From the IMG/VR virus record IMGVR_UViG_3300031707_002920, positions 1 through 64,000 of that record: a DNA stretch of 64,000 bases. The stretch is one strand, 5' to 3'. Made by a program: the position numbers and the translations under genes. Each line of letters starts with the position of its first letter. Position 1 is the stretch's first letter. The notes below the pieces were generated by a model. The model had not been told where the DNA came from, searched no databases, and worked only from the letters and a program-made list of their open reading frames with translations. This stretch comes from a virus. Below, piece by piece: positions 49,981 through 57,453 of this stretch.

Positions 49981-50289
49981 ATGGCGCGCAAGATTGTAAA
50001 GTTCGATGTTCAGCAGGTGCCGAATGATTATTGGAGTCAGTGTCACTACATATCGTGGTGTCTGTGCGACGACGGTACTATGTGGGAATTGCAAGATAAT
50101 GAAAGCGCGTGGCGTCAGTTGCCTGTACCGGGGTGCGCGCCGGACACTGTGGAAGGCGCAAATTTACATCCACCAAGTGTGCCAGTTTGCCCTTCATGGT
50201 GTAAGGATACGTCAAGTGGTACGTGGGGGTGTTTGAAGGGCAAACCAGCACACATTTTGAAAGGTGGCGATCATGTCAACAGACATTAA
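49981..50289 (+). CDS. Cassette region ORF, 102 aa
   Basis: ATG 49981 behind AAGGAGATTTAT. Alpha/beta with CHYISWCLCDDGTMWELQD, a beta-propeller-like strand. Boundaries of this cassette are unclear. Confidence 0.55.
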   Translation: MARKIVKFDVQQVPNDYWSQCHYISWCLCDDGTMWELQDNESAWRQLPVPGCAPDTVEGANLHPPSVPVCPSWCKDTSSGTWGCLKGKPAHILKGGDHVNRH

Positions 50290-50626
50290 CGTAGGTTTGG
50301 GAGAGTTTAAACTATTAGAGAGATTTGTGGTAGCTATGGAGCGAATCGCCACCAAACTGGAGGAAATCGCTCCTTCCACACCAACTAACAAAAGTGTGCC
50401 ATTATCTAAAACTAGTTATAAATTTCCAGAAACTGGAGTCTTTTTGGATATCCCTGTCAAAGCTCATTGGGTTCATAAAAATGTTAGTGAGATGAAAGAG
50501 GTCCGTATTTTTGGTAACATTTTAAAACTGGCTGAAACTTATGACATAATGATAACGCGGTCAGATTCTGAAAAATTGGTAATTTATATCGATGAGCCAG
50601 GAAAAAAATTCCGAATAAGAGGTTAA
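50273..50626 (+). CDS. Cassette region ORF, 117 aa
   Basis: ATG 50273 behind AAAGGTGGCGATC. Helical N-terminus, then beta-rich. Lower G+C than other cassettes. Not recognised. Confidence 0.55.
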   Translation: MSTDINVGLGEFKLLERFVVAMERIATKLEEIAPSTPTNKSVPLSKTSYKFPETGVFLDIPVKAHWVHKNVSEMKEVRIFGNILKLAETYDIMITRSDSEKLVIYIDEPGKKFRIRG

Positions 50627-50716
50627 AAGGATATTTTATGATCTGGATAGAGGTAAACAATTTGGAATTATTGTCAATGTGGAAACAATGTGTACTTTTT
50701 AGAATTGGAGGGTGCA

Positions 50717-50992
50717 ATGAAAGTTTTGCCGTTGTGTGATACGTCTGGACACGATATGGAGATTGTTGCTGAAACAGACTTTGAGGCGGAGTGGCTTAAA
50801 TGTCATTTCAAGGTTTGGCGCGGTGTAGATGGATTTGTTGATGATACAACAGTAGGTGGTGTTCGCCTCAAAGTCAAGAGCGCATGGTGGGATTGCACTA
50901 GAGCACTGGCGGAAGCGCACACACAGCCTACAACAGCGCCATGCGGTACGGGGCAGAAGCCCCAAATTGCCGAAGCGTCAACTTCCGCATAG
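50717..50992 (+). CDS. Last cassette ORF, 91 aa
   Basis: ATG 50717 behind TTGGAGGGTGC. Followed by CAAC at 50931 and a palindrome whose right side reads AAACTTGG rather than AACGTTGG, marking the eroded end of the array. Confidence 0.55.
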   Translation: MKVLPLCDTSGHDMEIVAETDFEAEWLKCHFKVWRGVDGFVDDTTVGGVRLKVKSAWWDCTRALAEAHTQPTTAPCGTGQKPQIAEASTSA

Positions 50993-51000
50993 CGCAAACT

Positions 51001-51275
51001 TGGAAGAAAAATGAAACTTACATCGTTTGCGTAACTCAGGCCGGTTCGTGATGCAGCGATGCGTGTCGTTGAGGCTCAAACAGCGCCTCAATGCCGCTAT
51101 TGTTTAAGCTTCATTGATGATTCTCATAAATTTATAGTTTTAAACTGTATATAGTAGCTAAAAATGTGTACAATATAAACTAATATCCCACTCAGGTATG
51201 TCGTATTTAAATACTCTGTTTGTGGTAGTTTTTAATGTAATCACATGAATATGAAAAACAAAACAGAAGAAGAAA
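51001..51275 (+). promoter_or_regulatory. Junction region with promoter-like block
   Basis: No gene. A stem TTGAGGC...GCCTCAA lies at about 51070-51095. From 51150 the sequence ATATAGTAGCTAAAAATGTG, then TACAATATAAAC resembles the block before the polymerase gene at 57370, so it is probably a phage promoter. Confidence 0.4.
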
Positions 51276-52535
51276 ATGAAACTCGTACACAAATTTAACT
51301 ATAGAAAGAAAAACATTGAGCTGGATACTTTGTGTAGAGTGTCTAATGATATCTATAATCAAGCGAATTATACCATAAAACAGGAGCTAAATAAATCTGG
51401 TAAATGGATACGATATAACGAGCTAGACCAAATAATGAAAGTCACAGAGAATCTAGAGCACGAGATAAATTATAGGAAACTAAAAGCACAGGCGGCTCAG
51501 CAAACATTAAGGATGCTGGATAAAAACTGGAACTCTTATTTCAGAGCACTCAAACCGTTTAAAAAGGATCCCAATAAATTTACCGGTCAACCGAGACCTC
51601 CTAGATTTCTAAAACGTGGGAGCATAAATTTACTAGTTTATACTAATCAATGCTCCCAAATAAAGGATAATAAAATAGTATTAGAAGAAAACATATCCAT
51701 AGGAATACCCGAGGTAGATAAAGATTTTAGTAAATTTAATCAGATAAGAATTTTGCCGAGAAAAAATAGATATGAGATAGAGATAGTCTATAGCGTAGAT
51801 TGTGCCAATTTAGAACTAGATCAGAACAATTATTTATCAATAGATTTGGGAGTCAACAATTTAGCGGCTTGTATTTCTAAAGATAAATCTTTTCTTTTAG
51901 ACGGCAAACCTATTAAGTCTATAAATCAGTTTTTTAACAAAACTCTTGCAAAGAATAGATCTTTCAGAGACAAAAAAGGAGGCGGAGCATGCCGTAGAAA
52001 ATCAAACGAACTAAGTAATTACAGAGAGTTTTTTATCAGGGATCAGTTTCATAAAATGACGAGGCTTCTTGTAAATTATTGCATAGTGAAAAACATTGGT
52101 ACTATAGTTTGTGGGTATAATAAGCGATGGAAAGACTCCATCGATATTGGTAAAGTTTCGAATCAGAAGTTTACCAACATACCTCATAAACTATTTTTGA
52201 AGATGTTAAAATACAAATGTAATTTAGTAGGCATTGTGTTGATTTGTAAAGAGGAGTCATACACATCTAAGTGCGATGGACTAGCATTAGAGCCCGTAAA
52301 AAAGCACAAAGTTTACTTGGGCAAGAGGATTAAGAGAGGGCTTTTTCAGAGCTCTGTTGGAAAGCTTATCAATGCTGATATTGGTGGGTCTTTAAATACA
52401 CTTAGAAAAGTAATCGGTGATGGTTCCTTTATCAGGGATCTAATCGATAGTGTGGTTCTGTTTAACCCAGTGAAGATAAGGTTTGCGGATTTAAGCTGCA
52501 AGCAGACTCTTTCAAATTTTTTGGTTAGATGTTAA
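51276..52535 (+). CDS. tnpB: TnpB (IS1341-like, without TnpA)
   Basis: 419 residues. RuvC-I SIDLGVNNLAA, then YNKRWKDSIDIGKVSNQKF and the E-containing EESYTSKCDGLALEP, RuvC-III INADIGGSLNTLRK. This is the TnpB subfamily in which the catalytic Glu precedes S-Y-T-S-K. Only one Cys of the ribbon is visible, as in that subfamily. Low G+C, unlike the cassettes. Unrelated in sequence to the other two TnpB families here. It may sit between a promoter block and the next gene. Confidence 0.85.
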   Translation: MKLVHKFNYRKKNIELDTLCRVSNDIYNQANYTIKQELNKSGKWIRYNELDQIMKVTENLEHEINYRKLKAQAAQQTLRMLDKNWNSYFRALKPFKKDPNKFTGQPRPPRFLKRGSINLLVYTNQCSQIKDNKIVLEENISIGIPEVDKDFSKFNQIRILPRKNRYEIEIVYSVDCANLELDQNNYLSIDLGVNNLAACISKDKSFLLDGKPIKSINQFFNKTLAKNRSFRDKKGGGACRRKSNELSNYREFFIRDQFHKMTRLLVNYCIVKNIGTIVCGYNKRWKDSIDIGKVSNQKFTNIPHKLFLKMLKYKCNLVGIVLICKEESYTSKCDGLALEPVKKHKVYLGKRIKRGLFQSSVGKLINADIGGSLNTLRKVIGDGSFIRDLIDSVVLFNPVKIRFADLSCKQTLSNFLVRC

Positions 52536-52577
52536 AAGGTGAATACATTTTTTAACATTATTAACGAAAAGGATAAC

Positions 52578-52727
52578 ATGTCTAAAAGATATCGCAAATG
52601 TGATGATCACGATATAAAAGATTTTTCATATCTTCTACAAACTTACGGGATTCATTGGGAAAATGCTGATAAAATTCTCAAAGCAAAGACGGCGCATGAA
52701 AAAGAAAAAAATGAAGTAAATAAGTAA
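52578..52727 (+). CDS. Protein of 49 aa, unknown
   Basis: ATG 52578 with CGAAAAGGATAAC upstream, identical to the sequence before the polymerase gene at 57454. MSKRYRKCDDHDIKDFSYLL, charged helix. Not recognised. Confidence 0.55.
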   Translation: MSKRYRKCDDHDIKDFSYLLQTYGIHWENADKILKAKTAHEKEKNEVNK

Positions 52728-52740
52728 GAAAGATTGTGCT

Positions 52741-53709
52741 ATGCTGCGTTGTCAAGAATCTGCGAAGCTTCAGCTCAAGCAAAGTTTCAAAAAAGTCATT
52801 CTGATAGATGCAAATCATTTATTGAGCAGGACATTTCATGTACCGTCATTTCAAAATTTAAAAGCTACAATTGATGGCAATGAAGTGTTCACTGGCGCTA
52901 CGTACGGTTTCTTATGGTCGCTCAAAAAAATAGTAGATACACATAGGCAACTTAATGATGTATTAATAGTCGTCTGGGACGGTGGCGGTAAAAATTTCAG
53001 GCACGAACTTAGTGCAGACTATAAAGCTACTAGGGCTAAAAAAACACCAGAATTCTTGTTCCAAGTCGGTCTGACTAGGGACGTACTGAAAACATTAGGA
53101 ATAATGCAGTGTCAGATGCCTAATACAGAAGCTGATGACATTATCGGCGTATTGACAAAGCAAGCTAGATTGAAAGGTTATAAAGTCCTCATCATTTCGG
53201 GCGATAAGGATTTCAACCAATTAGTCAGTAACAATGTTTCAGTATTACATCCCGGTTCTGGTCAAAGTGAAGATAAATTGATGACCCCTGATGTGATTAA
53301 AGAAGAGTATGGTATTTCGCCCAATCAATTTATCGATTGGTTAACTTTACAAGGAGATGGTTCGGATAATATCGCCGGAATCGAGGGTATAGGTAAAAAG
53401 ACTGCGTCAGAATTGATTCAATGTAATGGTACGATAGAGAATATAATTAGTTCTGATATTCATTACAAGTTTAATCGGAAAGGGTTAAAAAAAGAAATAA
53501 GTGATAACTTGCAACAAAAGATAAACGCATCTAAAGATAAGCTTAAATTATCAAAACAATTAGTGACAATTAAGACGGATATAAAAGATTTAGACGTTAA
53601 TGTAGAACAAAGTAAGCCAGACTTCTCTCATTTAAGAGATTTATTTAAGACGTATAAGTTTTCTACGATCTTGCAAAAATTCAATGAATTCATAACTACG
53701 TTTTCATGA
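52741..53709 (+). CDS. 5'-3' exonuclease (FEN/PolI N-terminal type)
   Basis: 322 residues: VILIDANHLLSRTFHVPSF, DYKATRAKKTPEFLFQ, EADDIIGVLTKQA, ISGDKDFNQLV and the helix-hairpin-helix GDGSDNIAGIEGIGKKTASE. The acidic metal-binding residues are in place. Such enzymes remove RNA primers (as T4 RNase H). Confidence 0.9.
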   Translation: MLRCQESAKLQLKQSFKKVILIDANHLLSRTFHVPSFQNLKATIDGNEVFTGATYGFLWSLKKIVDTHRQLNDVLIVVWDGGGKNFRHELSADYKATRAKKTPEFLFQVGLTRDVLKTLGIMQCQMPNTEADDIIGVLTKQARLKGYKVLIISGDKDFNQLVSNNVSVLHPGSGQSEDKLMTPDVIKEEYGISPNQFIDWLTLQGDGSDNIAGIEGIGKKTASELIQCNGTIENIISSDIHYKFNRKGLKKEISDNLQQKINASKDKLKLSKQLVTIKTDIKDLDVNVEQSKPDFSHLRDLFKTYKFSTILQKFNEFITTFS

Positions 53710-53738
53710 TACAATGTTTGATCTAATAAAGAAGAAAA

Positions 53739-53930
53739 ATGTCAGAAATAATTTGTAAAGGATGCAATAGAAGAACAATAACATCACTATCTATAGGGCC
53801 CTTTGAAAAAGAAGCCATAGAATGTTATGTAGCTCTTGAAAATGGACAAATTGTTAAAGGATGTGGCTACGAACGTGCGGATATTTTTTATAAAGAACTT
53901 GCTGATAAATATTTGAAAGATAATGCGTAG
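53739..53930 (+). CDS. Small zinc-ribbon-like protein, 63 aa
   Basis: ICKGCNRRTITSL at the N-terminus and ALENGQIVKGCGYERADIFY at the end; three Cys. Not recognised. Confidence 0.6.
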   Translation: MSEIICKGCNRRTITSLSIGPFEKEAIECYVALENGQIVKGCGYERADIFYKELADKYLKDNA

Positions 53931-54111
53931 TTAAGTGCATTCAAATATTTTTTTGCGAGAATATTATCTGCATGACATCTTTGAAGCTGTTAACACTTAC
54001 TACTACGATGCAATAAAATATGTAAAATTTATAGCGCAAGCAGTATAGAATAAAACCGTAGTATAAAAGTTGGTTGTAGTATAACTTTTAACTTAACAGC
54101 AGGAGGTTTTC

Positions 54112-54489
54112 ATGGCTAAAGAAGGGAAAGTCAAGAAACAACGTCGGTCAAAGGCTGAACAATTCCGTATGCCTGATCTCATTACGGTTGTTCAAGATGT
54201 AACCAGTCTTTCACGTCGTGAGTCGAAAGTAGCTATTCAGGCTGTGGTTTATGCTATTAAGAAAGGTTTGATAGAGAAAGGTTACGTAAAGATCCCAGGT
54301 TTTGGCAAGTTTGTCAAGATTCATAAGAAAGCTACAGAGCGCAAATCATTCGGTAAAATGACCAAGATTCCTGAAAAAGATGTTGTGAAATTCCGCCCGC
54401 TAAAGAGTCTGAAGCTGCTTGTCAACGGTGCTATTGAGCTTGAAAAGTATGTTGAAGAAGAAGAGACAGCCGGCGACGACAAAAAGTAA
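54112..54489 (+). CDS. HU/IHF-like DNA-binding protein
   Basis: 125 residues with the HU fold order: LSRRESKVAIQAVVYAIKKG, KIPGFGKFVKIHKKA, then KDVVKFRPLKSLKLLVNG. Basic N-terminal and acidic C-terminal extensions. AGGAGG seven bases upstream and a terminator downstream: a highly expressed single-gene unit. Confidence 0.85.
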   Translation: MAKEGKVKKQRRSKAEQFRMPDLITVVQDVTSLSRRESKVAIQAVVYAIKKGLIEKGYVKIPGFGKFVKIHKKATERKSFGKMTKIPEKDVVKFRPLKSLKLLVNGAIELEKYVEEEETAGDDKK

Positions 54490-54520
54490 ATTGATCCTTA
54501 AAGATTAACATCGATTCACA

Positions 54521-54553
54521 AAGGCTGGTGCATTTTTGCATCAGCTTTTTTTT
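54521..54553 (+). terminator. Intrinsic terminator after the HU-like gene
   Basis: AAGGCTGGTGCA, TTTT, TGCATCAGCTT and eight Ts. Confidence 0.85.
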
Positions 54554-54652
54554 CGTAAAGTAGAAGACCAAAATTGTAAAGAATTTTCTTAAATTATGAA
54601 GCAGGAATCTTGAATGCTTCCAATAAGCACTTAGAAAGTAGCAGGTTTTTGA

Positions 54653-55657
54653 ATGAATGAATTTAATTGTACAATGGCAACTTCATTTGAGCACGCATAT
54701 ATTCAGGCAATTGATGCATTAATGAGACTAGGTCAGACGTCATATCCAAGAGGTTTGGAAACAAAAGAATTAATATCATATATGCTTGGATTTGAAAATT
54801 CTAGAAAACGGTTGATATTTAATCCTGAAAGAAAAATCAATTTGGCTTTTATGCTCGCAGAATGTTTATGGATTATGAACGGTCGCGAAGATGTCGACAT
54901 GATTTCATTTTATAATTCAAAAATTAGTCAATTTTCAGATAATAGTCACACTTTTCATGGTGCTTACGGACCAAGACTTCGAAGATTACCTGATAAAAAT
55001 CTAATACCTCTTGACCAATTTCGATTAGTCATTGATAAATTAAAATCTGATTCTGATAGTCGACAAGCTATTTGCAACATATTTTTAGCAGGATCAGATT
55101 ATGTTATTACAAAAGATGTACCATGCACGATAAGCTTTCAATTTTTACTTAGACGTAATAAATTGAACATGATAGCTAGCATGCGATCGAACGATGTACT
55201 TTTGGGGCTTAGCACTGACGTATATAATTTTTCGACAATTCAAGAAGTGATGGCTTCAGAGCTTGAAGTTGAACTGGGTTGGTATTATCACGTCGATGGT
55301 TCGTTACACATTTACAAAAAAGATTTTGAATGGGCGCAAAGAATATTAGCTAATAGTAGCAGAACAGTCAGCGAAATATTAGAAATGCCGCCGATGCCGA
55401 CACATTCTCTACAATATGTGAAAATGCTCGGCGAATTTGAAGAACAGTTAAGGACTCGGACTGTGTTTATGGACGATTTGCCAGAATATTGGCATAAATG
55501 GTTGTTAGTGTTTGCGTGTTATAAATATCTTAAAGAAAATAATATTGATAAAGCAGAAGATTGTAATGACCGTATTGGTAAAGATCATCCATTTTATGTT
55601 TTTATGAAGAGGAGTATTGATAGAAAACTTGCAAAACGAGCAGGTGAACATGAATGA
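54653..55657 (+). CDS. Thymidylate-synthase-family enzyme, dCMP-hydroxymethylase-like
   Basis: 334 residues. Catalytic Cys in DVPCTISFQFLL, then SMRSNDVLLGLSTDVYNFS and SLHIYKKD, the H-x-Y that binds the ribose. Where thymidylate synthases have Asn (L-G-x-P-x-N), this protein has Asp, the change known from T4 dCMP hydroxymethylase that switches specificity from dUMP to dCMP. The RxDRTGTG loop is not seen. Suggests modified cytosine in the phage DNA (inference). Confidence 0.75.
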   Translation: MNEFNCTMATSFEHAYIQAIDALMRLGQTSYPRGLETKELISYMLGFENSRKRLIFNPERKINLAFMLAECLWIMNGREDVDMISFYNSKISQFSDNSHTFHGAYGPRLRRLPDKNLIPLDQFRLVIDKLKSDSDSRQAICNIFLAGSDYVITKDVPCTISFQFLLRRNKLNMIASMRSNDVLLGLSTDVYNFSTIQEVMASELEVELGWYYHVDGSLHIYKKDFEWAQRILANSSRTVSEILEMPPMPTHSLQYVKMLGEFEEQLRTRTVFMDDLPEYWHKWLLVFACYKYLKENNIDKAEDCNDRIGKDHPFYVFMKRSIDRKLAKRAGEHE

Positions 55658-55851
55658 TTCATTTTTAACAGCACTTACAGCACTTTTTAAAAAATATTCA
55701 AAAAAACAATTAGCGACAATGTCATTTGTAGAATTTACGATCTTGCGAGCGGGAAAGCCCACGACTTCAGTCGTGGGATGAAAGCGAGCAATAGATAAGT
55801 CGAACTCTTCTATGAAAATATAGTATATTAGATAAACGGGAGGTATCTAAT

Positions 55852-56247
55852 ATGCCAAGATGGGACAAGTCAAACAAGGCGACCTATAATTTGGGATACC
55901 ACTTAATCTGGTGCCCCAAGTACCGACGCAAAGTCTTGGTTGGAGATGTAGAGAAAAGACTCAAAGAGCTGTTCCATGAAAAGGCAAAGGAGCTTTCTAT
56001 TTCTATTGAGAAAATGGAAGTCATGCCCGATCATGTTCATCTTTTCGTTAAATGCTCTCCAGTCAATTCTCCTCATCTGATCGTAAAGCACCTCAAGGGA
56101 TACAGTTCGAGAGTGATGAGGATAGAGTTCCCAAAATTGAAATCAAGACTCCCGTCACTGTGGACCCGATCCTACTACTGTGAATCGATAGGTCACATTT
56201 CAGAAGAGACAATCAAAAAGTACATCGACGACCAAAAGAACAAATGA
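55852..56247 (+). CDS. tnpA: TnpA, Y1 HUH transposase
   Basis: 131 residues, normal length. HUH motif PDHVHLFVKC and the catalytic Tyr in WTRSYYCESIGH. Cuts and joins single-stranded ends of IS200/IS605 elements. GGGAGGTATCTAAT upstream. Confidence 0.93.
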   Translation: MPRWDKSNKATYNLGYHLIWCPKYRRKVLVGDVEKRLKELFHEKAKELSISIEKMEVMPDHVHLFVKCSPVNSPHLIVKHLKGYSSRVMRIEFPKLKSRLPSLWTRSYYCESIGHISEETIKKYIDDQKNK

Positions 56248-57269
56248 TCCTCACAATCAAAATCAAACATGGAGTAGACCTATCTGTCGAGCTTGAAAAG
56301 GCTCGCCGGATAGCTGTGTTTGCTTTGAAGACTGGATCACGTAGCTCGAAGGACGTTAAACACTTCGGTCTGAAATCAGCGCTGTCAAATCAGGTGCTCA
56401 AAAAGTACAGCGCGAATAAAAAGCTCAAGAGAGTCAGTCGTGTCAAGCTCACGGTGCCTAACCAGTCTGTCAAGGCTGAATCTGAACAACTCTCTATCCC
56501 CTGTCTGAAGCTCAAACTCCCCACTGAGCACTTCAGGTATGAGTTTCAGAAAATCAACCAGATAGAACTCGACAAGACATACGCCTATATTACCGGAGAG
56601 GTCAAAGAGCCGGATCTGATTAAGTCTGAGAAGCACCTTGGTGTTGATCTGAATACCAAAGGCCACTGTGCTGTTATTGGAATTCCTTCTACTGGTGATG
56701 TTATTAAGCTTGGAAAGAAAGCTCTCCACATTCACACCAAGTACAAAAGCATCAGAAGGAAACTACAGAGCAAGAAGAAGTATAGGAAGCTCAATCAGAT
56801 CAAGCGAAGAGAGTCAAATATCGTCCGAGATTTGAATCACAAGATTTCAAAGAAGATAATCTTAACTGCAAAGGAGAATGGCTGCTCGATTAAGTTGGAG
56901 AATCTCAAGGGAATTCGAAACAACAAAAAACAAGCTCGATCTTTTAAGTACTCCTTATCCTCTTGGTCTTATTTCCAACTACTGACGATGATTCAGTACA
57001 AGGCCAAAAAGTTTGGAGTAGATGTAGGCTTAGTTGATCCCCGCTACACTTCAAAAACGTGTAGTAGATGCGGGACTATAGGCATACGGCAAGATAAGAG
57101 CTTCACGTGTCCGTCATGTGGGCACGTAGATCATGCGGATGCTAATGCTGCCTTTAACATTGCAGCATGGCCTCTAATTGATCCATTGCATACAGACAGA
57201 GATGTATGTAAAGGGAGCACTGATGCCCCGCAATGTGGAGTAGCCTTATCGAGCGGCGTAGCCGCATGA
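56244..57269 (+). CDS. tnpB: TnpB, RNA-guided nuclease of the IS element
   Basis: 341 residues. RuvC-I GVDLNTKG, RuvC-II IKLENLKGI, zinc ribbon CSRCG...CPSCG, RuvC-III HADANAAFNIA: all catalytic residues present. Shorter N-terminus than typical TnpB (about 370-400 aa). Overlaps tnpA by ATGA. Confidence 0.9.
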   Translation: MILTIKIKHGVDLSVELEKARRIAVFALKTGSRSSKDVKHFGLKSALSNQVLKKYSANKKLKRVSRVKLTVPNQSVKAESEQLSIPCLKLKLPTEHFRYEFQKINQIELDKTYAYITGEVKEPDLIKSEKHLGVDLNTKGHCAVIGIPSTGDVIKLGKKALHIHTKYKSIRRKLQSKKKYRKLNQIKRRESNIVRDLNHKISKKIILTAKENGCSIKLENLKGIRNNKKQARSFKYSLSSWSYFQLLTMIQYKAKKFGVDVGLVDPRYTSKTCSRCGTIGIRQDKSFTCPSCGHVDHADANAAFNIAAWPLIDPLHTDRDVCKGSTDAPQCGVALSSGVAA

Positions 57270-57361
57270 TGAGCGCAATGGACACAAGAACCCCACGACT
57301 TTAGTCGTGGGAGTACGTCAGATAAAATAACTAAGCGTATTCTTTTATTTAAGCAATATTT

Positions 57362-57453
57362 AAAAAATTATAGTAGATAAAAACGTATACTATATAAATT
57401 ATTATCATACTCAAGCGCATTACGTTCAGCATTCTGTTTGCGAAAAGGATAAC
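57362..57453 (+). promoter_or_regulatory. Promoter/leader block of the polymerase gene
   Basis: TTATAGTAGATAAAAACGTA then TACTATATAAAT; RBS AAAAGGA. Similar to 51150-51225. Confidence 0.45.

Larger units (their letters stand above)
40686..51000 (+). mobile_element. Integron-like gene cassette array, about 28 cassettes
   Basis: Cassette starts (GTTG): 40686, 40982, 41284, 41689, 41971, 42379, 42892, 43177, 43718, 44025, 44386, 44720 (GGTG), 44994, 45463, 45991, 46279, 46564, 47132, 48101, 48454, 48754, 49037, 49120, 49406 and 49673, then less clear ones to 51000. Each has an ORF, a CAAC box near the ORF end, a 50-120 bp imperfect palindrome and the next GTTG, the AAC...GTT plan of attC sites. 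The two cassette ends are also complementary to each other in three blocks. Base composition is clearly more G+C-rich than the phage. No integrase seen. Confidence 0.75.
55739..57319 (+). mobile_element. Complete IS200/IS605-family element (family 2)
   Basis: Left end GATCTTGCGAGCGGGAAAGC with hairpin CCCACGAC/GTCGTGGG, tnpA and tnpB overlapping by four bases, right hairpin CCCACGAC...GTCGTGGG. Left flank TTTAC, close to TTTAT of family 1. No target duplication visible. Higher G+C than surrounding phage DNA. Confidence 0.88.
55650..57380 (+). pseudogene. Small ORF split by the IS200/IS605 element
   Basis: ATG 55650 behind GCAGGTGAAC starts MNDSFLTALTALFKKY. Removing 55739-57319 joins FVEFT to DKITKRILLFKQYLKNYSR and a stop, giving about 49 residues. 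The element boundary used is the one that keeps the frame. Confidence 0.5.

Noticed and set aside
40686-51000. CRISPR array, because of regularly spaced palindromes
   Set aside because: Intervals are 100-500 bp, contain ORFs, and the repeats differ from unit to unit.
40686-51000. Complete integron
   Set aside because: No IntI-type integrase, attI or Pc promoter was found, and box sequences depart from the classical consensus; 'integron-like' is as far as the sequence goes.
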